From NCBI GenBank assembly GCA_021018995.1, contig CM037588.1:34779000-34842999 (forward strand): a DNA stretch of 64,000 bases. Direction: 5' to 3'. This DNA is from Chloranthus sessilifolius (lineage: Eukaryota > Streptophyta > Magnoliopsida > Chloranthales > Chloranthaceae). Below are positions 10,304 to 22,136 of the stretch, one piece after another; position 1 is the stretch's first letter, and each line of letters opens with the position of its first letter. Both the position numbers and the translations under genes were made by a program. The notes under the pieces were generated by a model. The model saw only the letters and a list, made by a program, of their open reading frames with translations. It searched no databases and was not told the origin of the DNA.

Positions 10304-10684
10304 TAAGACTCCTTCGTCTCCTCTATGTCATCTTCTGTCATGAATAAGATGTCCTTATTAGGAAACTCGATTTTCAAAGGTTTGCAGTCAAGTAAGGGAT
10401 TCTCGACAAGATGATCAATGAGTGTTTGCCCCTTGATTAACATCTGTGACATAAGTGATGTAAAATTTAGATAGAAGTAGTTGCCAACATGCAGTTCGTC
10501 TAGTGAGAGCTAACTTTTTCAACAAGTACTTCAACTTATCCATCCGTGTGAGAAGGAGAATTACTTGAGATAGCAAGTAGTGACGGAGCCTCTGTGTAGC
10601 CCATACGAGAGCCAGGCATGCTTTCTCTAGATGAGAATAACGTGTCTCGTAATCAGTAAACTTTTTATTTAGGTAGTAAATCGC
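10304..10684 (-). pseudogene. B0 first RNase H remnant
   Basis: Minus-strand continuation of RT with recognisable AIYYLNKKFTDYETRYSHLEKACLALVWA, the Ty3/gypsy RNase H block with its catalytic Glu. It then decays with frameshifts before the second RNase H. A stop separates it from the RT frame. Confidence 0.7.
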
Positions 10685-11869
10685 CTATTCTCTTCTCCCG
10701 ATCTCATCATGTTGTCCTAAGACACATCCCATTGAAACTTCCATTGTTGAGAGGCATATCAAGAGTGGTCTCCCGGTTACTGGTAGGACTAAAATTGGAG
10801 GTTTAAGGAGATAACTTTTAATTTTATCGAATACCGCCTGACAGTCATCGTTCCACTCAATTAGTGAATCTTTCCTTAATAGTTTGAAAATTGGTGTGCA
10901 TATAGGAGCTAACTGTGCAATAAACCGACAGATATACTGTATTCTGCCTAGGAAGCCTCTAACTTCTTTCTCGGTCGATAGTGGTGGCATTTCAATGATA
11001 GATTTTACCTTGATTGGGTCAACCTCAATGCCTCTTCTGCTAACGATGAAGCCCAACAACTTTCCTGACATGGCGCCGAATGTGCATTTTTGAGAGTTCA
11101 GACGCAACTTGTATTTTCTCAGCCTCTCAAACAGCTTTTGGAGGTTCACCAGATGATCACCTCTCTCATGTGACTTAGCTATCATGTCATCAACATACAC
11201 CTCGATTTCTTGGTGCATCATGTCATGAAATAGTGCTGTCATCACCCTCTGATATGTTGCCCCAACAGTTTTTAACCCGAAAGGCATGACTTGGCAGTGG
11301 GAAGTTTCCCATAGAGTGATGAATGCTTTTTTCACTCGATCCGCTTCTTCCATCTTGATTTGATTGTATCCAAAGAATTTGCCCATGAACAAGAGCATCC
11401 CATGCCTAGCAGTGTTATCGACCAAGATGTCGATGTGTGATAAAGGGAAGTCGACTTTCGGGCTCACTTTGTTGAGATTTCTGAAATCGATGCCCATGGG
11501 AACCTTTCCATCTTTCTTCGATACCGGCACGATGTTGGCTAACCACTGTGGGTATTTGGAGACCATGAGAAATCTGACATTATACTATTTGATGACTTCA
11601 TCTTTCACCTTCAACATCCATTTTGGTTGGAGACGTCTCAACTTCTATTTGACTGGCTTAACGTCGGGATATAGCTACAACTCATGCTCAACCAAATCGG
11701 TATTCAAACCAGGCATATCCTCGTATGACCATGTGCAGACGTCTTGGTATGACCGAAGGAAATCAATCATACTTTTTCTTTCCTCAGGAGATAGCGACGT
11801 TCCGATCTTAGTGATTCTAGGAACCTCATCGATACCCAAATTAGCATCTTTAGTTTCTTCAGCGATCAA
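10685..11869 (-). pseudogene. B0 reverse transcriptase
   Basis: The 293-codon minus-strand block 11,566-10,685 contains MGIDFRNLNKVSPK (about residues 24-37), the VMPFGLKTVGATYQR palm motif (93-107), and the intact catalytic YVDD (124-127). Thumb/connection text includes RGFLGRIQYICRFIAQL. The upstream part (11,869-11,567) encodes the usual RT lead-in (DVCTWSYEDMPGLN) but is broken by stops. The YVDD form and sequence style fit Tat rather than the FMDD of the Athila elements. Confidence 0.9.
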
Positions 11870-13009
11870 GGTAGGGCCATACTCATAATTGACATACCGT
11901 TCAAGGAGCTCATTGGAGCTCCTCGATTAAGTCATCGTCATCCAAATCAATGACTCCTACCTCTCCTTACATTTCTATAGGAAAGAGGTCAGCTTCACGT
12001 CGGGCGGGCTATTCAATTAATGTATCATTTTTCTTGATTTTCTCGGGGAATTTAAAAGAAAATATTTTTTAGAGTTTTTGTATTTTTTCTCCGTTTTAAT
12101 GGTTTTCCTTTTCTTCGGAGATGGGCCCTTGGCTAGGCGGGTCTCTATATACACATGGTATTGCCTGCCAAGGGCTAATCTGAAGCGAGTGCCGAATTTC
12201 AGGCCAATAGAAGCTTCCATAGTTAGGGGCATTGACGCCCTATTCCTTACCTGAGATGTCGCACCTTTACCTGATGGAGTGAAGGGGGTGATTGAGATGG
12301 CTTTTGAGGGTCATCCTCCATCATGTTTATCATCGGTTCATCTTGAACCTGATCCTAAAAGGTTAACACGAGCTTGGAATGGTTCAAGATGAGTGGTTGA
12401 ACAGGCATGGGTGTCTCCCTTAAAAAAGGGACAGGGAGGCTAGGTCTATTTCAACATCGAGAGGAGTGATTTAGGGATTGGTTGGGTGGATAACGGTCGC
12501 CAGTTTGTGTGGGGTCAGCTATGTTGCTCCATTCTGGTCTATTTTGATGACCCCCTGCTCGCGAACGTGCTTCGGATGTGAGGTCATGATCGGGTTTCAT
12601 CTCCCAGGTCTATCCCCCTGGCTTTGGCTGTAGCGATGGTTTAGGCCTTGTCTTTGGCCTCTTGGACCTCTCCTTCGGTAGGCTTATAGCTTAAGCCGAA
12701 TCTGATTCATTGCCCGCCCTTTACTCTGACTGGGTCCCTCATGCCTTGCAATCGAGGTCCCAAACCTTTACCTCTCTAGTAATCTCATTTTTGGAGCATC
12801 CTTACAACTGCGATCATTCCCCCTCCGGTCCTTACGGTGACTCCTTTGAGGGGTTCGGGGATTACTACTGGCACATCATATTGAAAGCTGTGGAGATCTG
12901 TGTCTTCAGTTGTGAGGGGCACATCCAACACTTAAAAGTTCTCGATGTTGTGTGTGACCTTCTCTCCTTCTTCCTGTCCTTCACCCAGAATGGTGATGAC
13001 CTTCTGATC
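11870..13009 (-). other. B0 protease-RT linker, decayed
   Basis: This interval lies between protease and RT of B0. Tat elements normally have a long poorly conserved linker here. Only short open frames are present and I recognise no domain. Confidence 0.5.
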
Positions 13010-13522
13010 TGATACGAATTTGAGCTTTTGGTGCAAGGTGGAAGGTATTGCCCTGATTTTGTGCAGCCATGGGCGTCCTAGCAAAAGATTGAAAGTGGAT
13101 TTGATGTCCATAAGTTAGAACAGGATGGCGAAGGTTATTGGCCCAATGGTGAGCTCCAAATTGACTTCTCCTATTATTTCTCTCCTTTTGTTATCGAATC
13201 CCCTCGCGCTTGTTCTGGCCGACCTGAAGGTAGAGGGATCCACCACTATCTTGGTCACGGTTCTCAGGGTGCACATATTTAATGTTGACCCGTTGTCTAT
13301 CAATACTAACGGGATCACCAAGTCTCCTACGTCTACTGTGATGTTGAGGGGTTTGGAATGATGGGTTCCCTCGCTCAGAAGATCGACGTCTGAGAAGGAG
13401 ATGGCGTTAGGAGCTAAGACCTGCCCGATTATTTGCCCTACCTCATCTGGGGACACTTTGTTGGATACATGTGCGTATTTCAAATCTCCCATTAGTGTTT
13501 GGTAATGGAGCGGAGACGTCAT
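13010..13522 (-). pseudogene. B0 aspartic protease
   Basis: The minus-strand 135-codon block contains PLVLIDNGSTLNMCTL; D-N-G-S at residues 76-79 corresponds to the catalytic Asp-Thr/Ser-Gly of retropepsins and is the form common in Tat elements. Downstream text (LLGRPWLHKI-like, about 13,095-13,060) completes the fold in another frame. The active Asp is retained, but the reading frame is broken. Confidence 0.8.
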
Positions 13523-15074
13523 TAGTATGTCCCGGACGGTGATGTGTGCCGATGTTCTTTTAAACTACGTTTCCAGTGCGTATTCTCAGCACCATTTTCT
13601 CAAATGGGTGCATTGCTGGGGGTTCCTTTTTCTCTTCTGGTCAGGCTGGTACTAGTACCTCGGGCTTCTTGGAGATCCTCCTGGACTGTGTGATGAAATC
13701 AACTTCCCCCTCTCTGCTGCTGCTAGCATTGATGTCTATCTGATTGTAATTGACCAGGATCTGGTGGGGGTCCTAGGTCAACCCTTAGATCTGAAACGTG
13801 TTAGTCAGGGGTATCGGAGCATCCCACATCAATGGTATCAAACAAGTGGATAAGGCTTGGTTAACTTCTACTAGAGGTGGATAGGTTGGAGGAGTGGCAA
13901 AAGTAGGCCAAATGGGGTATATAGGAATTGTGGATAACTACATTGGCGGTGATGTGGCAGAGTGGGGAGCGGGGAAAGATTGGGCATCAAGTAATTGGTA
14001 GGGGTTGCTATTGTATATGGTTGGTATGGAGATACGCTGGATTGGACATAATCGGCGGGAGCTGGTGCTGGAAAAAATATCCTTAGATCTAAGGGTTCTG
14101 CTTGGGGTGTTGGATTGGGGAAGTAATCAGCCAAGTTTAAGGGCTTGATTACTCCTATGTTCCAATCTTCATGATTTCCTTGTCTTGGTGCGATGAAGTT
14201 CTCCATAACATTGATATATTCTGAAGGATCAAACCCCTCCCCGTCTTCTTTTACAATATTGATGGTGAGCCTCGAGCCTATTCCTCCTGGTGGATGCGGC
14301 AGTAACGGAACCTGATCAATGTTTGTATGTTGATTTATCAGGGTAAGTGCTGGTGGGATGATTTTCTCGGCTTCTATCAGATCCTGTATTACATACTTCA
14401 GGGGGAAGCATCGATTAGTAGGGTGACTCGGTCCTTGATGGAATTTGCAATGGGTATTGCGATCATAATTTCTTGGGATTGGATTTGGTGGTGGGTGTGG
14501 TTGGAAGGATGTGACAGGTCCTTTTTCGACCAACTGCGGTAACAGGATGTTCAAGGATTGCCCCAATGGAGTAAAAACTCAATTGAATCGGGCCCTTCTT
14601 TGTTCTAGGGTCATTTGTGCCCCTAGCCCATTGCCTGTTCTCTACACTGGTTCGACTCGTTCTAGGGCTGGTTATGGTAGCTTGAATTGGAATGGAGCTA
14701 TACTGGTGCTGGGCTATGTATTTATGATTATCTGCACATCTGCCCCAACCATTCTATCATTCCTCTGCTCTGTGAATTTATGGACCCAGCTGTTTATGAT
14801 TTTGTTTAACCATCCCTCTCTTATTACATCCTCACAATGATTGGCATTCCTTACTAAGTCAGCAAAGCTGGAATGCTGCTGGAACACTAAAAAATTTGAG
14901 ATGACTGGCAGAGTGCATTTCGAGATCATCTCGATTTGCTCATCGTCGGGTATTCGATTTCTTACTTGGGCTACCAAAGTTCTTCATCTCCGCAGGTAGT
15001 CGCTGAATGTTTCATCTGGTTTTTGCTTTAGCCGAGCTAGATCAGATTTGTGAGACTCAATGTCTATGTTGTAG
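13523..15074 (-). pseudogene. B0 gag (C-terminal part)
   Basis: The minus-strand frame 14,566-13,871 has GQSLNILLPQLVEKG, then HCKFHQGPSHPTNRCFPLK (a Cys/His cluster) and a Pro-rich tail. The frame 14,977-14,714 has LPVISNFLVFQQHSSFADLVRNANHCED, matching B1 gag at about 20,180-20,320. The last bases before B1 encode YNIDIE-SHKSDLARLKQKPDETF, a typical Tat gag matrix/capsid segment. It is cut at 15,074 in mid-gag by the B1 LTR. Confidence 0.85.
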
Positions 15075-16677
15075 TGTAAACACTCAAATTTGGCCCAAGG
15101 CCCGACCAAAACACATTTTGAGTGAGGCACACTTTCGAGCTTCCGTTGGCATGTATCAAACCCTTAGGAACCTTTCCAAAATCTTAGGAGTCATCCCAAA
15201 CCCTTAGGAATCATCCTTGATCCCTTAGAAACCTTCCTAAACCTTTAGAAACGAATCCCGACCTTTAGAACCCATTTCGAACCTAAACTTAACCTTCCCG
15301 AGCAATGGATAAAGAGGGGTGCACCGGGACTGGCTAAGATCTTATATTATAATTGAATCATATACCTTTGAAAATTAAAAGTCTCTAACTTTCCAACAAA
15401 CCAAGAATCACCCCAATCGGAGTTGTACACAGAAAGATATGACATTCCGAAGATTGAGACAAATTAAGGTTTTAAGGTGGGGACCCCTAGGGTTTTGGCG
15501 CATGTAATACATGCGCCAAGCCATTTTTGGGAAGAAATGGCTTGGTGCAAGTATTAGTTGTGCTAGCCTATATGTGGGTCTCACCTCAGGTAGTCAACTT
15601 CCCAAACCCATCTTTGGCACTGTTTTACTGTACCTAAGCTTGGCGCAACTATTACCTGCGCTAGGCTTAGCTACAGTAACTTTGGTTTTCTACTCGAATT
15701 TTCAGATTGGGGTTTAACTTATTGACCATCTTGATCCCTTGGGTGTGTTTTGCTTATTCTGTTACACCCATTCCTATTCTATTTGCAACCCTTTGAGTGA
15801 CTTAAAGCTCTAACGTATCATCCACCATTGGAGCTAGTTTTCACACATTTCTAAGCTACAAAAATCCTAGGAAACCTTAGATGGCTAGATTACTTAATTT
15901 CTAATCCTACTTAGCCTCTAAGCATCCTCCTAACCAATCCTTTTCCTATAGATAGAGAGGCACCCCTCCCTTTGAAAGGGCTTGAAAATTTTCTTAAGAG
16001 AGAAAACTAAGAAAGAAGCTATTTTCCCATTTGGTGCACCATCCTCCATACAAATTTCAGAACTTGAAAGTGTCCTTTAGACCCCCTCTTTCATCAAAAA
16101 TCCCATAGGTTAGGTGAGAGTAATCCTCTAACCTCCCTCCTCTACCCCTTAGCTAGCATGCCTTAGGAGTTAGAACCCTTCATTCCACTATCCAAGCTAT
16201 CGAAAGCTCATCGAAGTGCGCCCACGCGAAGGTCCACATCGGTGCAATAGGGGCCTGAGAGCTCCGACTCTTCCCTCTATTCCTCTCCCTTCTTGGTTTT
16301 TCCTTTATCCACTCATTTGTGCCATTACGCCGTCAAAATTTTGACAAGAGCAGAGGGGCACAAAGAGGATCATTAGTGCCTTAGGGAAAAGGGGCGTACT
16401 TTTTCCTTTTTATCTTTTATTTTTGTTTTGGCAATAAGTAGAGACCGCATTAAGCGGGTTGATCGGGTGCCTAACACCTTCTCGATCGATAACCGAAGCC
16501 CCTACCTAAGAGCCTTTGGCGTGAATCTGCAAATCAGAGTCATAATTGTGGCACTTCGGTGCTTATCAAATTGATTTGGGTTTCTTGGGACATCACAAGC
16601 TCCGGCTGGCAACTCTAAATTTTTTAGAGAGTGCGCATTGTCGCGACGGGATCATCACAATTCCCACGGTTGCACAG
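15075..16677 (+). repeat. B1 5' LTR (Tat-type, 1,603 bp)
   Basis: Starts TGTAAACACTCAAATTTGGC and ends ...TTGCACA two bases before a tRNA-Arg-type PBS. Start and end align with the B2 LTR (45,699-47,263) and with the reverse complement of the B3 LTR (38,028-39,442). It interrupts the reverse gag of B0; the bases before it are TGTAG. It contains a perfect palindrome at 15,495-15,519, two degenerate ones, and a TATA-like TATAGATAG near 15,948. Confidence 0.85.
15495..15668 (+). repeat. U3 palindrome cluster, B1 LTR
   Basis: Palindrome 1 at 15,495-15,519 has 11-bp arms TTGGCGCATGT and ACATGCGCCAA around AAT. Degenerate copies lie at about 15,540-15,568 and 15,637-15,668. The same motif type recurs in the B1 leader at 17,578-17,702. 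Confidence 0.8.
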
Positions 16678-16679
16678 AT

Positions 16680-16697
16680 GGCGACTCTGCTGGGGAG
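16680..16697 (+). other. B1 primer binding site (tRNA-Arg)
   Basis: TGGCGACTCTGCTGGGGA matches the reverse complement of the 3' end of plant tRNA-Arg(ACG), as I know it, at 17 of 18 positions. It starts two bases after the LTR. A tRNA-Arg primer is typical for Tat/Ogre elements. Confidence 0.85.
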
Positions 16698-16832
16698 TAG
16701 CTAGTAGAACTTTCCCTTGAATTTAGCTTATTTTATTTGATTTTACTAACCTTTGTTGTTATTTTTTTTCTGTTTTTACTCACCCCTATGATTACGTCAT
16801 TTTACTCACCTCTACTCTTACGTCTTTACGTG

Positions 16833-17075
16833 CCTTAGCCGATCAGCAGGCCTACGTGTGCTTTGTCATTCAATTTCTTTACATTTCCACCATTTAAAGC
16901 GCTTTAGCTGATTGGTAGGCTTGTGTGCGCATAGTCCTTACTTTTCTTTACATTGCCATCATTTAAAGTGCCTTAGCCGATTGGCGGGCCTACTTGCGCT
17001 TTGTCATTCAATGCCTTTATATTTCCATCATTTAAAGCGCCTTAGTCGATTGGCAGGTCTACGTGTGCATTTAAT
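16833..17075 (+). repeat. 69-bp tandem repeat in B1 leader (4 units)
   Basis: The 'ccttagccgattggcgggcc'-type units start at 16,833, 16,902, 16,971 and 17,040, exactly 69 bp apart. B2 has three units (about 47,424-47,600). B3 has three in reverse orientation (about 37,670-37,860). It is therefore a leader repeat whose copy number varies among elements. Confidence 0.9.
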
Positions 17076-18091
17076 TTTTGCAAACATATACTATCAGTGG
17101 ACGCCGGTCCATAGAGGCGGCACGAGACCATCACCCCCGGTCTTTGAACTTTAAGAAAACTCCCATAAAATCAAAAAATTAAAATTGAACCAACAAGGGA
17201 GACTTTATTAATTGTTACGGGGTAGATTTTTATGGGTATGGTTTTTCTAGGCACATATACAACCTCCTAGTTCTTAGTACGGCGGTAGCCCCTAGTGTTG
17301 ATGATCTAGAAAAATTCCAGCCTACCTAGTACCTGAGAAAGCGCTTGCGCTTGGGGTATATCAGGTGGGTAACCTTCTCATTACTTAGCCTAAAACCCAT
17401 GGGAAGTGAGCGTTAGTAGACCTGCACCGGCCTTGTATCTCTTAGGTTTGGTGAGGAGAGACCCGATATAATTAAGCAAGTTGTCCCCGGAAGCATAACT
17501 TCCAGAAAAATAAAAAAAAAATAGACTCATTTCGGGTTGTTGTTCTGCTGTCAAAACACATTTGACCCCACTGTTATACCTGGCGCAAATAATACATGCG
17601 CCAAGCCAAAAATACCCAGATTTTGCCTGGCACATGTAATACTTGCGCCAAGCTTAAAATCTGACCAGTTTGGCCTGACACATCTAATACTTGCGCCAAG
17701 TCTATTTTGGGCAGTGCAGCCCGAATCTATGGCCTATTTCGCCTTCCTGAAGTCCTCGATTAGTGATTTTAGTACCTCTATTTAGGCCCCGTAAGTTTTG
17801 ACACCCAATACGCCACCCATCAGTCAAAGGAAGGTGACTTCTTTTTTACCCATTTTGAGGGATCGAGTTGTTTACATCGACTTTCGTGCCTTCAATAGAT
17901 CAAAGGGTTTCCCTTTGATTCTTTCAAAGCTCTTTAGAGTCTTTGCCGCGAGACCTATTTACAGTACGAAAGCCACCTGAGACGGGAATCAAAGGCCTCA
18001 GAATCCTTGAATCATTTCCATTTTACAAAATTTTCAAAAGAATTAAATAAATAAATAACCCAAAAATAGGAGATTCGTGGTGCCAACACAA
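17076..18091 (+). other. B1 untranslated leader with second palindrome cluster
   Basis: Non-coding leader between PBS/repeat and gag. It is shared with B3 (reverse, 33,751-34,800) and in part with B2. Palindromes lie at about 17,578-17,607, 17,626-17,651 and 17,674-17,702, all with a TTGCGCCAAG-type right arm. They sit about 390-510 bp before the gag start. No protein is recognised. Confidence 0.65.
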
Positions 18092-20920
18092 CGGCATCAT
18101 CTTGTCCTCCGGCATCCCGTAGGGAAAGAAGAAGGAAACTTTATGGGCTCCACCCGAGGCACCCATACCCTACCCGATACCTAGCCATGTCGTGGGCAGT
18201 GGATCCGGCATACGCCGATCCCGACTCATCCCCGCCACATTCCCCAGCCCATTCCCATGTGGAAGAAGTTTTCACATTCATCCCCCTTACCCAATCTCCC
18301 TTCACCATTACAGGCCCATTTGGCGCCCCCATTTTCCCATCTACCACCTCCCAAAATGCCCAAAATTCAACCCCATTCCACATCATTTTCCCAAGCCATG
18401 CCCATTCCCCCGTCCGTGGCCATTCCCAATCCATCCACACCCATTCAAAACCTAGCCCAATCCTCTACCTTCACCAATATACCCTATTTCTCATCCGCCC
18501 GATGCATACCCAATCCACCCGCATCTACCCATGCCACATCCAATTTTCCAAATCCCCCATACTTCCCTCCATCCACCCAAGTCATGCCCATTTTTACCGG
18601 GGCCATTACCAGTTTCCCTCACACCTCTCCCACATCCCTACCCCATTCCTCATCATCCCAATATATACCCGATCCACCGACATTCACCAATGCCCCACCT
18701 AATTTCTCCAACCCACCCCATATCCCCTCATTTACCCTGGTCATGCCCAATTTTCCCACCACATCCACCTCATCTATACCCCACCATCCCTTAAATACGC
18801 CATCTCTATCTGATCCCTCTCTGATGGCTTTGATGGCGGAGATGGTCAAAGCCTACAGTAAATGGAAAGCCTCTCAAGACATCTCCTCTCACCCACACCC
18901 CACATCCATGAACCCCTCCCATACACTATCAAGCCTCCATGCCTCATTCCCCCATGATCCCCATCAACCCCCATCATCCATACCATCTAAACCCCCAATA
19001 CCCAAAACCTCCAAAGCCCAATGGCCCAAACCCACATCACCCAGACCCATTAAGGGCCCATGACCCATATACCCTAAGGCCCATTGGGCCAGACCCCATC
19101 AAGGCCCCATGGGCCAGACCCACCAAGGCCCAATGGTCAGACCCAACATGCCCAAAGCCTCATGGCCCAACCTTCCCAAAGCTTTATAGCGCAACCTTCC
19201 CAAGGCCTCATGGCCCAAACCCATCAAAGCTCTTTTCCCTACCCCTAAGCCTAGCAAGGGCCAAACCTTGAAGCCTCACACCCATACCCTTCACAAGTCC
19301 TCCAAAATTTCAATTACCCACAACCCTCATACCCAGCTCAAACCCATGCCCTGCATCAACCCCAATTTACCCATGTCCCTACACCTCAAAGCCATCTCCA
19401 AGCTTTTCCCCTTGCCCAATGGCCCCATCAGACCCCAAATTTAACTCCCACTCACCCCATCACCCAGCAAAACTTCCCTCAGATGCAATGGTCACACCCA
19501 ACTCCCATTCAGCCTATACAACACCAACAGGAGAATCCCACCCTCACTACACCATATATAGACCAGCAGTATGAAGAGGATGAGATTAGGAACAGTGGGG
19601 CTTATACCGGGGCAATGGCCAACATTAATCCTCTACCCATGATCACCAACCCCCTAGTAGCACAGAGTGAAGCAAGACTTGCTGCTGAGAAGATGGCCCC
19701 CATGTCTAAATAATCAGAGCAGTTGAAAGATCAGCTAGACAAAATTCAAAAGCAGCTATTGAAAATGGGTGGAGCTGAAATCCATGCCACTGATTTTTTA
19801 GACTTGTGTTTATTCGCTGAGGTCCCCCTACCCCCAAAATTTAAAATACCAGTTTTTGATAAGTACAACGACACTGACAATCCCATTGCACACCTCAAGT
19901 TTTATTGTGGGGACATGTGCCAGTATGGGGGGGGATGAAAGACTACTGATAAAGGTCTTTCAGAAAAGTTTAACTGGTCCAACTTTGAGATGGTTCACAT
20001 CCCTAGAACCGTCTATGATAAAGACTTGGAAAGATCTGACTCACTTATTCTAAGAGAAATATGTCTACAATATAGACATTGAACCTCGCAAGTCAGATTT
20101 GGCCCGATTAAAGCAAAACCCTAATAAAATTTTCTATGATTACTTAGGGTGTTGGAAAGCACTGGTAGCTCAGGTGAGAAATAGAATGCTCGATGACGAA
20201 CAAATTGAGTTGATTTCAAAGAATACTTTGCCAGTGATCTCAGACTTTCTCATTTACTAACAACAGTCCAACTTTGCTGATTTAGTGAGGAATGCCAACC
20301 ATTGCGAAGATGCGATGAGGGAAGGTCGTCTAAGTAAGAACATACCTGGTGGAGCCAGTGGAGTTAGAAGGTTTTCTAAGCCGATGTTCAGAATATTGCC
20401 CACACTCGGCCCAACACTAATATAATCCCGTTCTAGTTCAAAGCTGCTCAGCCAACTCCAATCAGAAGCGAGTCGATGCAAAGAATAGGGAATGGGCAGG
20501 GAGCACAGATGGCTCCAGAGAAGAGAAGGGCCCGTGATGACCGAGTTTATACACCCTTGGGGCAATCATTGAATGTACTTCTGCCTTTATTAATAGAAAA
20601 GGGATTAGTCATGTCCTTCCAACCACGACCTTCTCCAAATCCTATCTCGAAGTGCTATGACCCCAACACTCACTGTAATTTTCATTAGGGTCCGGGTCAT
20701 CCAACCGATCGCTGCTTTCCATTAAAGCACACGATATATGATTTAATTGAGGCTGGGAGGATTATTCCACCTGCACATTCCAAAGTGAACTAGCCCACGA
20801 ATATACATCAAGCACTGCTGCCCTCACACCTTCCCGGTGGGGCTGGTCCGAGACCCATTGTCGGTATGATCGAAGAGGATGATGAGAAATTTGAATTTGA
20901 TCCGTCGAATTACATCAGTG
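18092..20920 (+). pseudogene. B1 Tat-type gag
   Basis: The expected start codon is ACG at 18,092, where B3 has ATG in the same context. The first ~450 codons are extremely Pro/His/Ser-rich with near-repeats of 'HP..P', and frame changes occur. The matrix/capsid region follows at about 19,730-20,330: LCLFAEVPLPPKFKIPVFDKYND, then LIKVFQKSLTGPTLRWFTSLEPSMIKTWKDL, YNIDIEPRKSDLARLKQ and FADLVRNANHCEDAM. A run of eight G at 19,927-19,934 coincides with a frameshift. At 20,685-20,687 the Gln of H-Q-G-P (as in B0) is TAG. Tat homology stops at about 20,920, where Athila gag follows in the same frame. Confidence 0.85.
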
Positions 20921-21584
20921 ACCAAGATACATTCCAAAACCAGCAATAGCAGCCACAATAGTAATCCATACCTTATAGGAATGCCCAGCCATACCAGCAT
21001 AACTACTTCCCAAGGCCCCAATACCAATAGCCTATGGCCCAGCCAATGGCTAAACCTATGCATCAAAGTGCACCAGCCCCAGCACCCTCTAGATCCCTCA
21101 CATTTGAAGAGCAAGTTCTGACTTCATTACCGAATTTAGGCTCTTTGTCACAAACTGTTAACTCCCATATCCAAAGTATTAAAAAGATAGAAGATCACCT
21201 TGGTCAACTATCTAATTCTTTGACTAGGAGAGAGGAGGGAAGACTGCCTAGTCAGCCCATGAACAACTTAAAGGGGCAGTATATGGTGGGTGAAACTTCT
21301 TCACATGAAGAAGCCAAATTTGTTACCACTTTGAGGAGTAGAAGGCTGGTTGATAATCAAGTTACTGTTAAACTTGATGAAAAAAGTGCAGCCCATGATG
21401 ATATGCAACAGGAGCAACATACAAGTGATAAGGGGGGTGTTGTTGTACCCAACATAAAATTTAAAATAAAATTAAAAAAAAATCTGATAAGCTTGCTAAG
21501 GTAGCAAATGGGAGATCAGTCCCCCATTTGCCATTTCCCAATGCACTTTAAGTACCTTCTCCTTTTGACAAGGGGAATGCTAAA
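20921..21584 (+). pseudogene. E2 gag C-terminal region
   Basis: A Gln/Pro-rich segment, then FEEQVLTSLPNLGSLSQTVNSH, IKKIEDHLGQLSNSLTRREEGRLPSQP and KFVTTLRSRR, matching the end of E3 gag (52,390-52,590) and other Athila gags. TAG codons within the Q-rich part (near 20,947, 20,959, 21,028) look like former CAG. The frame is continuous with the Tat gag upstream. Confidence 0.8.
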
Positions 21585-22136
21585 GTGGAGGAGATGATGG
21601 AAACATTTAAAGAAGTAAAGATCAACTTGGCTTTACTTGATGCTATCAAGCAAGTTCTAGCCTATTCAAAATTTTTAAAAGATTTGTGCACCAACAAAAG
21701 ACAATCTAGGATACATCTATCTAAGAAAGTCTTTTGTGCTGAGAAAAGGAACCAAGTGCTGTCCATTGCAACCCTAACCAACCTTCAAGACCCTGGACTT
21801 CCCACAATCCCTTGCATCATTGGAGATCATACCATTGAGAAGGCCTTGTTAGATTTGGGAGCTAGTGTAAACCTACTTTCATATTTAGTTTATGAGAAGC
21901 TAAGGTTGGGAGAATTGAAGCCCACATAAGTGGTGCTACAACTAGCTGATAGATCTGAAAGTAGGCCTGTGGGAATGATAGAAGATGTGTTAGTTGGGGT
22001 TGACAAGTTTTTCTACCCAGCAAATTTTCTGGTTCTTGACATGGAGCCAAGCAAGTGTACCACCTCCATTCCTGTGATTTTAGGCAGGCCTTTCTTGGCC
22101 ACTGCCAATGCTTGTATTCAGTGTAGATAAGGAGTA
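21585..22136 (+). pseudogene. E2 aspartic protease
   Basis: The block at 21,585-21,929 has the catalytic triad context ALLDLGASVNLL (Asp at residue 90). After a TAA at 21,927-21,929 the fold continues in the same frame with VVLQLADRS and ends with IPVILGRPFLATANA at about 22,065-22,110, the flap/C-terminal retropepsin motif. The active Asp is intact; the DLGAS form is usual for plant Athila elements. Confidence 0.85.

Larger units (their letters stand above)
7560..15074 (-). mobile_element. Reverse Tat/Ogre-type LTR retrotransposon B0
   Basis: Read right to left on the minus strand: gag, aspartic protease, long linker, RT, RNase H, a second archaeal-like RNase H, integrase, 3' non-coding DNA. 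The second RNase H and the protease signature DNGS are characteristic of the Tat lineage. The gag is cut at 15,074 by the 5' LTR of B1. The missing gag N-terminus and 5' LTR are probably the B3 segments at 33,370-34,800 and 37,617-39,442. All domains carry stops or frameshifts. Confidence 0.85.

Noticed and set aside
11364..11888. Plus-strand 174-codon frame
   Set aside because: It is the antisense shadow of the minus-strand B0 reverse transcriptase.
18257..19063. A 268-codon Pro/Ser/His-rich open frame as an independent gene
   Set aside because: It overlaps other Pro-rich frames over the same low-complexity Tat gag; compositional bias keeps several frames open. It belongs to the gag remnant.
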